42,653 nucleotides of DNA from Streptosporangiaceae bacterium (GTDB lineage Bacteria > Actinomycetota > Actinomycetes > Streptosporangiales > Streptosporangiaceae), in NCBI GenBank assembly GCA_025935815.1, contig JAICUO010000005.1, forward strand, positions 1 through 42,653. The letters run 5' to 3'. Below are positions 1 through 8,207 of the stretch, one piece after another (the stretch's first letter is position 1; each line of letters opens with the position of its first letter). The position numbers and the translations under genes were made by a program. The notes below the pieces were generated by a model that did no database searches, was not told the origin of the DNA, and saw only the letters and a list, made by a program, of their open reading frames with translations.

Positions 1-1
1 C

Positions 2-382
2 GACCCCGGCGTGCGCGAGCGGCTGGCCCGGGCCTGGATCGGCCTGGAGGTCATGCGGGCGTACGCGCTGGACACCCTCGGGGAGGCCGGCGGCAGCGGA
101 GCGCAGGCGTCGGTGCGCAAGACGTTGTGGTCGCGCGGGCACCAGGAGCTGGGGGAACTGGCGATGGACGTGCACGGGGCGGCGTCCATGACAGCGGGCA
201 CATGGCCAGCGGGCACATGGCCAGCGGACACTGGGCCAGGCGACAGCGCCGAGGAGCTGCGCGCGTGGCAGAAGCTGTACCTGTTCAGCCGGGCGGAGAC
301 GATCTACGGCGGGTCCGATGAGATCCAGCACAACATCATCGCCACCCACGCGCTCGGCCTGCCCCGGCCGCCCCGCCGGTGA
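2..382 (+). CDS. Acyl-CoA dehydrogenase, C-terminal fragment (5' end outside window)
   Basis: The frame is open from the first bases of the window, so the N-terminal FAD/acyl-binding part lies upstream. The visible 126 residues are the C-terminal helical domain of an acyl-CoA dehydrogenase, ending in the typical YGGSDEIQHNII...LGLPR signature that follows the FAD-contacting helix. ACADs make the 2-enoyl-CoA in beta-oxidation-like steps. An extra loop of three 5-residue repeats (AGTWP, AGTWP, ADTGP) precedes the last helix. The stop overlaps the GTG start of the IpdF-like SDR by 4 nt, so the two genes are co-translated. In M. tuberculosis the ACAD directly upstream of ipdF is FadE30 (HIP-CoA dehydrogenase). 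That identity is inferred from context, not proven by the fragment. Confidence 0.9.
   Translation, partial: DPGVRERLARAWIGLEVMRAYALDTLGEAGGSGAQASVRKTLWSRGHQELGELAMDVHGAASMTAGTWPAGTWPADTGPGDSAEELRAWQKLYLFSRAETIYGGSDEIQHNIIATHALGLPRPPRR
193..237 (+). repeat. 3 x 15-bp in-frame tandem repeat in ACAD gene
   Basis: Three head-to-tail 15-bp units occupy 193-207, 208-222 and 223-237. The first two are identical (agcgggcacatggcc) and the third is diverged (agcggacactgggcc). Each unit adds five codons to a surface loop of the acyl-CoA dehydrogenase without shifting the frame. Confidence 0.9.
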
Positions 383-1188
383 CCACGTCTCCCGCCGCCC
401 CGCCTGAGGTGCCGCTGCCCAAGCCGCCGGCCGGGCATGGCCTGCTGGAGGGCAAGGTCGTCGTGGTCACCGCGGCGGCCGGCACCGGCATCGGCTCCGC
501 CGCCGCCCGCCGCTGCCTGGCCGAAGGCGCCCAGGTGATGATCAGCGACCAGCACGCGCGGCGGCTGGCGGAGGCGGGTGAGGAGCTGGCGGCTGAGTAC
601 GGCGACCGGGTGGCGGCGGCCGGCTGCGATGTTACCGACGAGGCGGCGGTCTCCGGGTTGATGCAGAGCGCGGTCGCCCGGTTCGGGCGGATCGACGTGC
701 TCATCAACAACGCCGGCCTCGGCGGCACCGCCTCGGTCCTGGACATGACCGACGAGCAGTGGGGCAAGGTCCTCGACGTCACGCTGAACGGCACCTTCCG
801 CTGCACCCGGGCGGCGCTGCGCATCATGGTCGCGCAGCGGCACGGGGGAGCGATCGTCAACAACGCCTCCGTCCTGGGCTGGCGCGCGCAGCCGGGCCAG
901 GCGCACTACGCGGCGGCCAAGGCCGGGGTGATGGCCTTCACCCGCTGCGCGGCGCTGGACGTCGCCGCGCATGGCATCCGGGTCAACGCGGTCGCGCCGA
1001 GCCTGGCGATGCACCCGTTCCTGGCCAAGGTCACCAGCGAGGACTTGCTGGCCGAGTTGGTCGGGCGGGAGGCCTTCGGCCGCGCGGCGCAGCCGTGGGA
1101 GGTCGCCAACGTCATGGTCTTCCTGGCCAGCGACTACGCCTCCTACCTCACCGGCGAGGTCGTCTCGGTCAGCAGCCAGCACCCCTGA
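379..1188 (+). CDS. ipdF: IpdF-like short-chain dehydrogenase (steroid C/D-ring catabolism)
   Basis: A 269-residue classical SDR that oxidises a hydroxyl with NAD(P)+. The cofactor loop is the TAAAGTGIG variant (residues 31-39), NNAG is at 110-113, and the catalytic Ser164, Tyr177 and Lys181 lie in NNASVLGW and HYAAAKAG. The protein ends in YLTGEV...SxQHP. The unusual TAAAGTGIG and NNASVLGWRAQ segments match my recollection of mycobacterial IpdF (Rv3559c), a KstR2-regulon enzyme acting on hydroxylated HIP-CoA intermediates during steroid C/D-ring breakdown. The GTG start overlaps the TGA of the upstream ACAD (GTGA), matching the fadE30-ipdF order in mycobacteria. I saw no KstR2-type palindrome in the window; the operon promoter would lie upstream of it. 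A general fatty-acid SDR is the less likely alternative. Confidence 0.8.
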   Translation: MTTSPAAPPEVPLPKPPAGHGLLEGKVVVVTAAAGTGIGSAAARRCLAEGAQVMISDQHARRLAEAGEELAAEYGDRVAAAGCDVTDEAAVSGLMQSAVARFGRIDVLINNAGLGGTASVLDMTDEQWGKVLDVTLNGTFRCTRAALRIMVAQRHGGAIVNNASVLGWRAQPGQAHYAAAKAGVMAFTRCAALDVAAHGIRVNAVAPSLAMHPFLAKVTSEDLLAELVGREAFGRAAQPWEVANVMVFLASDYASYLTGEVVSVSSQHP

Positions 1189-1386
1189 GGCGGGCCGGGG
1201 GATGCCCGCCCCGAAGGGATGGCGCGGCCGTCAGGCCGACTCTGGTGGCATTCGCAGCAGCAGGCTGCCTGGCTGCGACATGACCGTGAGATGGCGGGTC
1301 AGCGTTGCTCGGGCCTGCCGTAAGGCTGGCCCCCTTATGGCGACGGCAGTGATTAGGGCAGCCTGCGGCGGGTAGAGCGGCTGGCT

Positions 1387-1590
1387 ATGTGGTTGTTCAT
1401 CACCAAGAAGTTCCGGACCTGGCTGCTGCTGACCGTCGGATTGCCGCTCACCCGCCTGGCCGTGCACCGGCTGGCCGTGGCCGCTGACCGCCGTGACGAG
1501 TCGGCCCGCATCGCCCGGGCGCTCCGCAAGGCGGACTCGGCGATGACCGCGGTATCCGGGCGCGCCTCCCGAAGGAAGGCCCGGCGCTAG
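1387..1590 (+). CDS. Small basic actinobacterial protein with one hydrophobic segment
   Basis: A 67-residue protein with an aromatic/hydrophobic N-terminus (MWLFITKKFR, then WLLLTVGLPL) followed by a very basic tail rich in Arg and Lys (ADRRDE, then GRASRRKARR). It looks like a short single-pass or membrane-anchored protein with a positively charged cytoplasmic tail. I recall similar small proteins across actinomycetes but know no function for them. The start ATG has no strong ribosome-binding site. It stands alone between the ipdF operon and the MoxR/VWA pair and is followed by a perfect hairpin at 1600-1617. Codon choice is like that of its neighbours, so it is probably a real gene. Confidence 0.6.
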   Translation: MWLFITKKFRTWLLLTVGLPLTRLAVHRLAVAADRRDESARIARALRKADSAMTAVSGRASRRKARR

Positions 1591-1599
1591 CGATCGGGG

Positions 1600-1617
1600 C
1601 CCGCAGCGTGCTGCGGG
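1600..1617 (+). terminator. Hairpin after the small gene
   Basis: CCCGCAGC and GCTGCGGG form a perfect 8-bp inverted repeat separated by 2 nt, 10 nt after the stop at 1590 and followed by G-rich sequence without a T tract. Actinomycete terminators often lack T tracts, so this may end transcription before the MoxR gene. That role is inferred from position. Confidence 0.4.
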
Positions 1618-1748
1618 GGGAGTGACCCCAGGGCTGCTGGTTGCCGGTGAATGCAATGGCGCCGGTCCCGGGCCTGCTTTGGCGGCGGGCCAGGAGCGTA
1701 GGGCGGGTTCGCTGGACGTCGCGGTGTCTGTTACCGCACAGTAGGAAA

Positions 1749-2687
1749 GTGAGCTACAGCCAGCCCGGGAGGGGCGCCCAGGCGGACGACGTGGCGGGTC
1801 CGTTCGCGGGCACAGCATCGGTTCGGGCAGGCCTCGCCGCCCACGGGTACCTCGCGGACGACAAGATCGCCGGCGTGGTGAGCCTGGCCGCCCGGCTCGG
1901 CAAGCCGCTGCTGGTCGAGGGGCCGGCCGGGACCGGGAAGACGCAGCTGGCCAAGTCGGTGGCGCAGCTGGCGGCCCGCCCGCTCATCCGGCTGCAGTGC
2001 TACGAGGGCATCGACGAGTCCAAGGCCTTGTACGAGTGGGACTACCGCAAGCAGCTGCTGTGGATCCAGGCGGCGCGCGGGGATGAGACGTTCTCGGCCG
2101 ACGCCGTCATCGAGGACGGGAAGGGGATATTCGACGAGCGGTTCCTGCTCACGCGCCCGATGCTGGAAGCGATCCGCAGCCCGGAGCCGGCGGTGCTGCT
2201 CGTGGACGAGGTCGACCGGGTCGACGCGGAGACCGAGGCGCTGTTCCTGGAAGTCCTCGCCGAGTACCAGGTGTCGGTGCCGGAGCTCGGCCGCCTGACC
2301 GCCCGCCACTTGCCGCTGGTATTCCTGACCTCGAACGGCACCCGGGACCTGTCCGAGGCCCTCAAGCGCCGCTGCCTGTTCCTCTACCTCGATTACCCGG
2401 ATCCGCAGCGCGAACGGGAGATCGTCGCCCAGGCGGTTCCCGGCCTGGAGCAGGCGCTCGTGGACCGGCTCGTCGCCCTGGTGGACACCCTGCGTCGCCT
2501 TAACCTGAAGAAGCCGCCGTCGGTATCGGAGACGATCGACCTGGCCAGGACGCTGCACCTGCTCGGCGCCACGGACCTGGATCTCACCGCTTCCTCGCTT
2601 ACGCTGAACGTGCTGCTCAAGTACCGGGACGACGTCCAGATCGCGGATGCCGCCCTCGCGCGACGCCCATGGCAACCACGACCATGA
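1749..2687 (+). CDS. MoxR-family AAA+ ATPase (CoxD-like)
   Basis: An AAA+ ATPase of the MoxR group: Walker A GPAGTGKT, Walker B AVLLVDEVDR, sensor-1 region FLTSNGT and a downstream Arg-rich segment (ALKRRC). MoxR ATPases work with VWA-domain partners as chaperones that remodel or load metal into target enzymes; CoxD in CO dehydrogenase maturation is the best-known example. Here the partner is the next gene, whose ATG lies inside this gene's 3' end (19-nt overlap). The open frame extends up to a TTG at 1641, but the extra N-terminus is Arg-rich and unlike the family. I chose GTG 1749; GTG 1791 is also possible. No molybdenum enzyme or other obvious client is in the window. Confidence 0.85.
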   Translation: MSYSQPGRGAQADDVAGPFAGTASVRAGLAAHGYLADDKIAGVVSLAARLGKPLLVEGPAGTGKTQLAKSVAQLAARPLIRLQCYEGIDESKALYEWDYRKQLLWIQAARGDETFSADAVIEDGKGIFDERFLLTRPMLEAIRSPEPAVLLVDEVDRVDAETEALFLEVLAEYQVSVPELGRLTARHLPLVFLTSNGTRDLSEALKRRCLFLYLDYPDPQREREIVAQAVPGLEQALVDRLVALVDTLRRLNLKKPPSVSETIDLARTLHLLGATDLDLTASSLTLNVLLKYRDDVQIADAALARRPWQPRP

Positions 2688-4081
2688 CCAGCAGCGGCAT
2701 CTCGCCGCTGGAGCGCATCCACCGCTTCATCGATGAGCTGCGCGCCCGAGGGGTTCCGGTCTCCATGGTCGAGCGGCTCGACGCGATGCGGGCCGCGAAG
2801 ATCGCCGAGCTCGATCAGGCCGACGGCCTGCGCACCGCGCTGCGCTGCACGCTGATCAAGTCGCCCGACCACCTCAGCGCCTTCGAGGAGGTGTACGGCC
2901 TCTACTTCAGCCCGGCGAGCCGCCGGCCGGCTACCCCGGCCGGGTACTCCGTCCAGCCGGACGCGGTCCGGCCTCCGCTGGACTTGGAGCGGGCGGTTAC
3001 CTCCGTGCTGCGCGACGGCTCAGCAGAGCTCGCCCGTCAGGTTGCCGAGCAGGCAGTCGGCGAGTTCGTGCAGTTCGAGGCGGGACGCCCAGTGGCCGGC
3101 GTGATGTATGAGCGATCGGCGCTAGCAGGCCTGCGGCTGGAGGAACTGGCAGCACGGCAGCTGGCGGAAGCCGCGGCGGGACTCGGCGGACCCGGCGCCC
3201 CCGGTCAGCGCCTGCGCCTGGAACTCCAGCGGACGGAGGTCACCGCCCGGGCCGAGTACCTGAGGGGCCAGGTACGCAAGGTCATCAGGGAACTGCTCGT
3301 CGCCGACCGCGGGGCGGACGCGGTCGCCAAGACGCTCCGCCAGCCGCTGCCCGCGGACCGCGACATCTCGACCGCAAGCCGGGAGCAGATGCGGGAGATC
3401 CACCGGGTCATGATCCCCATCGAGCGCAAGCTCGCGACCACCGTCATGCGCAGGCGCCGCCACCGCACCGGCCTCATCGACGTCCGGGCGACCCTGCGTG
3501 CCTCCATGGCCACCGGCGCCGTGCCCATGCGGATCGTGCACAGGAAACCCCGGCCAACCAAGCCCCAGCTGTACGTCCTGGCTGACATGTCAGGGTCGGT
3601 GGCCACGTTCGCGGCCTTCACCGTCACCCTCGTCTCCGCCATGTCGCAGCTGTTCTCCCGGCTGCGCTCCTTCGCCTTCATCACGGACGCGGCGGAGGTT
3701 ACCGACGTCTTCCGGCACGTCCGCGATCCCGAGCACGCCATGGCGACGATCCGCGACTTCGTCAATGCCAGCCAGCTCGGCGGCTACACCGACTATGGCC
3801 GCGCCTTGCGGCAGTTTCACGGCGCGGTCGGCGCTGAGCTGGAACGCCGCAGCACGGTCCTCATCTTCGGGGACGCGCGCGGCAACTACCTTCCGGCGGA
3901 GGAGGCGACGCTGGCCCGGATATCCCGCCGGGCGGGCTCGGTGTACTGGCTGAACCCTGAACCGCAGGCGCAGTGGAACACCGGAGACTCCACGATGCGC
4001 GCCTACGAGGGGTACTGCACCGCCGCCGTCACCTGCCGGAGCCTAAGCGACCTGCGCCGGTTCATCGAGCGGCTCGACTGA
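2669..4081 (+). CDS. VWA-domain protein (CoxE-like), MoxR partner
   Basis: A 470-residue protein with a long helical N-terminal region and a C-terminal von Willebrand A domain. The metal-ion-dependent adhesion site is intact: DMSGS, the Thr in GGYTDYG, and the Asp in FGDARGN. This is the layout of CoxE-type proteins that pair with MoxR/CoxD ATPases, and the 19-nt overlap with the ATPase gene supports co-translation and a joint complex. There is no signal peptide or membrane segment, so it should act in the cytoplasm. The CoxD/CoxE resemblance is family-level. With no cox structural genes here, the client is unknown. Confidence 0.85.
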   Translation: MATTTMTSSGISPLERIHRFIDELRARGVPVSMVERLDAMRAAKIAELDQADGLRTALRCTLIKSPDHLSAFEEVYGLYFSPASRRPATPAGYSVQPDAVRPPLDLERAVTSVLRDGSAELARQVAEQAVGEFVQFEAGRPVAGVMYERSALAGLRLEELAARQLAEAAAGLGGPGAPGQRLRLELQRTEVTARAEYLRGQVRKVIRELLVADRGADAVAKTLRQPLPADRDISTASREQMREIHRVMIPIERKLATTVMRRRRHRTGLIDVRATLRASMATGAVPMRIVHRKPRPTKPQLYVLADMSGSVATFAAFTVTLVSAMSQLFSRLRSFAFITDAAEVTDVFRHVRDPEHAMATIRDFVNASQLGGYTDYGRALRQFHGAVGAELERRSTVLIFGDARGNYLPAEEATLARISRRAGSVYWLNPEPQAQWNTGDSTMRAYEGYCTAAVTCRSLSDLRRFIERLD

Positions 4082-4215
4082 TCGCGGGCTTGCCCAGGAT
4101 GCGGCCAGGGTGACCTCGGCCGCGCCCCGCGCCGGCGCGCGGTGCCACATTCGGCGCACCCGGAATCGTCTTAACAGTGACGGTGAACCTCGAGGTACGG
4201 CCGGGAGGGTGTTCC

Positions 4216-4818
4216 ATGCGACGCGCGCTCGCAATCATGGCTGCCGCTATCATCGCGACCGCCCTGGCGCTGGGCACAGCGGGCTGCGGCGGCTCGGCGG
4301 CGCCCGGCGCCCCGCCCGCCGGGCACGCGCCCGCCCGCGCCAGGGCGGCCGTTGCCCCGCAGGCCAGGTCCATGGCGGCCGAAGTCTATGTCCAGGTCCT
4401 GCGGAGGTACCTCAGCACGCCAGCGGAGAGCTCCTTCAGCCAGGCCTTCAGGATGGTCTACGTAATCAACCGGGCTAACCCGGATGCCGCAGACCCTAGC
4501 GGGACGCATGGGCGAGGAGCGCCGATCGCGCCGCTGACTCAGCGCCAGGTGACGGCCGCGCTGGCGGGAATGGCTCACGTCAGCTTCATCGCCGACAGGG
4601 GATCGGTGATCGAGGCCAAGGGCGGCTGCGGGCAAGTCAGGCACGGCGGGATCTTGATCACTCTCGGCCCGCCGGTCAGCCACGGCAACGTAACGCGGGT
4701 CGCCATCAACGGCTGGGTCGCCTGCCTGGGGGCTACGTGGCTTACCTATGTCCTGCAGGATCAGCCTGGCGTCGGCTGGCGAGTGACGGGCACCACTGGG
4801 TCAATGGCGATCTCCTAG
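4216..4818 (+). CDS. Putative secreted lipoprotein, function unknown
   Basis: I place the start at ATG 4216, which has a GGGAGGG ribosome-binding site 6 nt upstream; the frame is open further upstream but without such a site. The 200-residue product begins with MRR, a hydrophobic stretch rich in Ala and Ile, then GTAGC, a plausible lipobox with the lipidated Cys at about residue 24. A low-complexity Ala/Pro/Gly linker (to about residue 50) follows, as is usual for surface lipoproteins. The remaining domain has two Cys residues and many beta-type segments. I do not recognise the family. It is convergent with the DUF899 gene. Confidence 0.7.
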   Translation: MRRALAIMAAAIIATALALGTAGCGGSAAPGAPPAGHAPARARAAVAPQARSMAAEVYVQVLRRYLSTPAESSFSQAFRMVYVINRANPDAADPSGTHGRGAPIAPLTQRQVTAALAGMAHVSFIADRGSVIEAKGGCGQVRHGGILITLGPPVSHGNVTRVAINGWVACLGATWLTYVLQDQPGVGWRVTGTTGSMAIS

Positions 4819-4847
4819 CGTCCGCGTGCAGTCGGCCGACAGGGGAT

Positions 4848-4862
4848 CCTGCGCGCGGCAGG
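4848..4862. terminator. Small hairpin between convergent genes
   Basis: CCTGC and GCAGG flank a 5-nt GCGCG loop in the 61-nt gap between the convergent lipoprotein and DUF899 genes. The short stem without a T tract is weak evidence; the position is what suggests a bidirectional terminator. Confidence 0.3.
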
Positions 4863-4879
4863 GGCCCGAGGCGGCGCGG

Positions 4880-5572
4880 TCACTTGGCCGCGTCGTGCGC
4901 GTCGTGGTAGTTCCACCACTGGTACGGCGGTGTTTGCGGGTAGCCCGCTGGCGAGTCCTCCCACGTCTCCTGGCGGCCGAGAGCGGTGATGTCGAGGTAG
5001 TTCCAGGTGTTGCCCATCTGCTCGTCGCCGCGATTGTTGATGAAGTAGGTCCGGAAGACCCGGTCGCCGTCGCGGATGAAGGCATTGGTGCCGTGCCACT
5101 CGTCGACGTCGAAGTCCTTGTCGAAGTCGTCGGTGATCGTGTACCAGGGGATGTGATTCCACCCGTGGCGATCCTGCAGACGCCGGATCTCGGCCTGGGG
5201 GGCGCGGGAGGCGAAGGCGAGCGTCGTGTCCCGCGCGTGCAGGTGCCCGGGGTGCGCCACCTGATCGGCCCCGAAGGAGCAGCCCACGCAGGCCCGCTCC
5301 GGGTACGAGCCGCCCTCGGCATACGTCGTCACCTCGGGCCCGTAGAAGGCGCGGTAGACGATCAGCTGGCGGCGCCCTTCGAACAGGCCAGCGAGGCTCA
5401 CCCGGCCGTCCGGGCCCTCGAACCAGTACTCCTTGTCGACCGCCAGCCAGGGCATTCGCCGACGTTCTGCCGCGAGCGCGTCGCGGGCGCGGGATACCTC
5501 TTTTTCCTTGACGAGGAGCTGCTCGCGCGCGGCGCGCCATTCCTGCGGCGAGACGATCGGTGGTGCCTTCAT
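4880..5572 (-). CDS. DUF899 thioredoxin-like family protein
   Basis: A 230-residue DUF899 protein, a thioredoxin-fold family related to AhpC/TSA proteins but of uncharacterised function. Recognisable parts are the N-terminal helix ending in EYWFEGPDG, the LIVYRAFYGPE strand, the Cys pair in ACVGCSFGADQ, and the aromatic C-terminus (TWNYLDIT, then PYQWWNYHD) typical of the family. The start is supported by GGAGGA a few bases upstream of the ATG at 5572. It is cytosolic, with no signal peptide. It stands alone, divergent from nothing obvious and upstream of treT on the same strand with an 80-nt gap. A redox or dehalogenase-like role would be a guess. Confidence 0.85.
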   Translation of the reverse strand: MKAPPIVSPQEWRAAREQLLVKEKEVSRARDALAAERRRMPWLAVDKEYWFEGPDGRVSLAGLFEGRRQLIVYRAFYGPEVTTYAEGGSYPERACVGCSFGADQVAHPGHLHARDTTLAFASRAPQAEIRRLQDRHGWNHIPWYTITDDFDKDFDVDEWHGTNAFIRDGDRVFRTYFINNRGDEQMGNTWNYLDITALGRQETWEDSPAGYPQTPPYQWWNYHDAHDAAK

Positions 5573-5651
5573 TCGGTCCTCCTCCTTCGTGGCCAGGACT
5601 TGGCCGCCATCACGAAATACAGACCCTAGGGCGGCGCCAGACTCACCGGCC

Positions 5652-7076
5652 TTAGCCTTGCGAGATCAGCGCGGTGAGCATCTCGTCGTAGCGGAGCAGG
5701 TGCAGGTCGCCGACGTAGTTGCCGCGGACGTGATCTTGGGCAGCGTGCCCCATCTGGCTGGCTTGCCCGGGGTTGTCAAGGAGCGTGCGGACCGCGGTGC
5801 CGAAGGCCGCGCCGTCCCGGGGGTCGGGCAGCAAGATGCCGGTGCCCGGGGCGATCTGGTCGACGATCCCGCCGACTGCGGACCCGACGACTGGCCGTGC
5901 TTTCCACATTCCTTCGGCCACGGTCAGCCCGAACCCCTCGGCAAGGCTCTTTTGGGTGATGACGGCGGCGTGCCTTTGCAGCGCGTTGACCATCGCGGCG
6001 TTCTCGTCGAGGTCTTCGAGCGGCAGGGTAACGAGCAGGACCCGCGCGCGGGCCGCGGCCGGCAGGTCACGCCAGGCCAGCAGGCACCCGGCGAACACGG
6101 CGGCGCCCTCGGGGTCGTCGGCTACCCCGGTGACCGCCGGGCCGGCCAGCACCAGGTACCCGTTGCCGCCCGGCGCCACGTGGCCAGCGAAGCCCGCCAT
6201 GACGCCGGGCATGTCCTTGAGCCGGTCCCACCGGGATACCTGAACCACCAGCGGGTCAGCGGGGCCGGGGCGGCCCTCGCCGGTGATCTCCGCGGGCCGG
6301 GCAACCGTGCCGGTGCCGCCGTCGCTGCGCACGAAGGCGGTCTGTCCGCCGGGAGCGTCGCCTTCCAGCACGCCCATCGTGGCCAGGATGGCCCGGACAG
6401 TGCCGCCGTCAAGGTCCTGGTTCTTCGGGGAGAAGGGGTCAATGGATGGCGGGATGATCCACGCCTTGTGGGCGGGGACCCACGCGGGCACGTACTGGCG
6501 GCGGGAGAAGACGTACCCGTCCGCCGCGTCCAGGTAGGGCCGCAGGAAGTCCCACGCCCCCTGGGTCGCGTCGTTCTCCCAGTCGACGCCGATATGGCTG
6601 CGCCACGCCACCCGCGCACCGCAAGCGGCCAGCGCCGGGGCCAGCCCGGCGGCCTGCGGGTCGTGCAGCAGCACCAGATCGTCCGGCCGCATCCTGGGCA
6701 GCAACTCGACCGCGTTGGCGGCGAGCACCCGCGCGTAATGGTCGGCCTCGTCGCCGTTGAGCGGCCCGCCGGCGGCCTGGCCGTGGATCTGGTTGTGCAG
6801 CCGCTTGGTGATCGCGAAGAACTGGGCGTCACCCGTGATGACCAGCCAGCGGACCGCGGCGCCGAGGTCTTCCGCGTACCCCACCAGCACCTGCAACATC
6901 TCCGCGACCCCGCCGCCGGCTGCGGTCGAGGAGACATTCCAGACGGTCCGCCCGCCCAGCCGCGCCCGGAACTCTCCCGCTGCCCGCACCAGCCGCGCCT
7001 GCCGCGCGCCTCCGATTACCTGCTCCAGCCGGGCAGCCGGATGCGCCGCCACCTGCACAGACTTAACTAGGCTCAC
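5652..7076 (-). CDS. treT: Trehalose synthase TreT-type GT4 glycosyltransferase
   Basis: A GT4 retaining glycosyltransferase of the TreT type, which joins nucleotide-diphospho-glucose and glucose into trehalose. Visible landmarks are the N-terminal VWNVSSTAAGGGVAEML loop, HDPQAAGL, the WRSHIGVDW segment, PPSIDPFSPKN, the Rossmann start VVQVSRWDRLKD and the donor-binding EGFGLTVAEGMWK followed by VGGIVDQI. The open frame extends to 7490, but the first 138 residues are Arg/Ser-rich and not family-like. GTG 7076 has GGGGG 6 nt upstream and gives 474 residues. Trehalose serves as a compatible solute and carbon reserve in actinomycetes. A related GH13 enzyme sits at 18848-20485 but is not linked to this gene. 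Confidence 0.85.
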   Translation of the reverse strand: MSLVKSVQVAAHPAARLEQVIGGARQARLVRAAGEFRARLGGRTVWNVSSTAAGGGVAEMLQVLVGYAEDLGAAVRWLVITGDAQFFAITKRLHNQIHGQAAGGPLNGDEADHYARVLAANAVELLPRMRPDDLVLLHDPQAAGLAPALAACGARVAWRSHIGVDWENDATQGAWDFLRPYLDAADGYVFSRRQYVPAWVPAHKAWIIPPSIDPFSPKNQDLDGGTVRAILATMGVLEGDAPGGQTAFVRSDGGTGTVARPAEITGEGRPGPADPLVVQVSRWDRLKDMPGVMAGFAGHVAPGGNGYLVLAGPAVTGVADDPEGAAVFAGCLLAWRDLPAAARARVLLVTLPLEDLDENAAMVNALQRHAAVITQKSLAEGFGLTVAEGMWKARPVVGSAVGGIVDQIAPGTGILLPDPRDGAAFGTAVRTLLDNPGQASQMGHAAQDHVRGNYVGDLHLLRYDEMLTALISQG

Positions 7077-7269
7077 CTGTAGCCCCCTCTGGAAACGGCC
7101 CGCACAGGCAGCGGGCCCTTCAGCCCGGACCCGCTGATCCTCCCGGGCTGCGGCGCCCCCAAGCGCACTGCATGACGACATACCCGGGGTGTCATCTGGA
7201 CACTCGCGCGCGGGGCCTCCTTGCCGCTCGCCTGAATGCTTACGATTAGGTGACCCCGACGGGAGAGTC

Positions 7270-8052
7270 GTGACTGAGAATGGCACCGTGAACAAGCGCG
7301 CGCTCGTCCGCCGCCCTGGCCCGCGCCTGGCTGAGGGCCTGCTCACCCATCTCACCCGGACCCCGGTCGACCTGGACCTGGCGCGGCGCCAGTGGCACGG
7401 GTACGTCGACGCCCTGCAGGCCGAAGGCTGGGAGACTGTCGAGGTCCCGCCAGCCGACGACTCCCCCGACGCGGTATTCGTGGAGGACACCGTTGTCGTC
7501 TACGGCGACCTCGCCGTCATCTCCCGCCCGGGCGCCGACGAGCGCAAGCCCGAGACCGCGGGAACCGAGGCAACGCTGGCCTCCCTGGGCTACCGGATCG
7601 CCCGGATCGAGCACCCTGGCACCCTCGATGGCGGCGATGTCCTCAAGCACGGGGGCATGGTGTGGGTCGGCCTTGGCGGACGGACCAACGCCTCCGGGAT
7701 TGAGCAGCTCTCGGCCCTCCTGCGGCCGCTGGGCGCGCAGGTCCGAGGCGTCCCGGTCACCCGCGCGCTGCACCTGAAGTCCACCGTCACCGCCTTGCCG
7801 GACGGCACCGTCGTCGGCTACGGGCCGCTCGTGGACGACCCGGCCACGTGGCGGTCGTTCCTCCCCGTCCCCGAGGAGGCCGGCGCCCACGTCGTCCTGC
7901 TCGACGGCTCCACCGTGCTGATGGCCACCCGCGCGCCCGTTACGCGAGCGCTGTTCGAATCCCGCGGGCTACGCGTGGTGGCCGTCGACATCTCCGAGTA
8001 CGAGAAACTCGAAGGCTGCGTCACCTGCCTGTCGGTGCGACTGCGCGGGTGA
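7270..8052 (+). CDS. ddaH: Dimethylarginine dimethylaminohydrolase-like amidinohydrolase
   Basis: A 260-residue member of the arginine deiminase/DDAH superfamily, which hydrolyses the guanidinium of methylated arginines (or arginine) through a Cys-His-Glu/Asp site. Visible are FVEDT (70-74), LDGGDVL (119-125), the HLKS His at about 168, and the C-terminal EGCVTCLS in which the second Cys (about 253) is the expected nucleophile. I chose GTG 7270 because GGGAGAG lies just upstream; the frame is open back to 7189 with no family-like sequence. GTG 7288 is an alternative. The gene is divergent from treT, with a 193-nt shared promoter region. Substrate preference cannot be read from sequence alone. 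Confidence 0.85.
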   Translation: MTENGTVNKRALVRRPGPRLAEGLLTHLTRTPVDLDLARRQWHGYVDALQAEGWETVEVPPADDSPDAVFVEDTVVVYGDLAVISRPGADERKPETAGTEATLASLGYRIARIEHPGTLDGGDVLKHGGMVWVGLGGRTNASGIEQLSALLRPLGAQVRGVPVTRALHLKSTVTALPDGTVVGYGPLVDDPATWRSFLPVPEEAGAHVVLLDGSTVLMATRAPVTRALFESRGLRVVAVDISEYEKLEGCVTCLSVRLRG

Positions 8053-8207
8053 GAACCGAAAAGCCGCGCCACGTTGCCCGCGGTTTTTGCGAGCGCCGAC
8101 ACTGTTGACCCGGATTTGCCGTGATCTAACGGTTGTCACCCCAGGCGCTGCTCTGTATCGTGTCTGAGTAGTCACCGGCGGCGATCGCGGGATGAATGGG
8201 GCGCGGG

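Noticed and set aside
1641-1748. N-terminal extension of the MoxR ATPase from TTG 1641
   Set aside because: Arg-rich, unlike the family, and no ribosome-binding site; treated as non-coding leader.
5433-7070. A 545-codon plus-strand frame opposite treT
   Set aside because: Low-complexity Gly/Arg/His composition without any family motif; treT on the other strand has full GT4 motifs.
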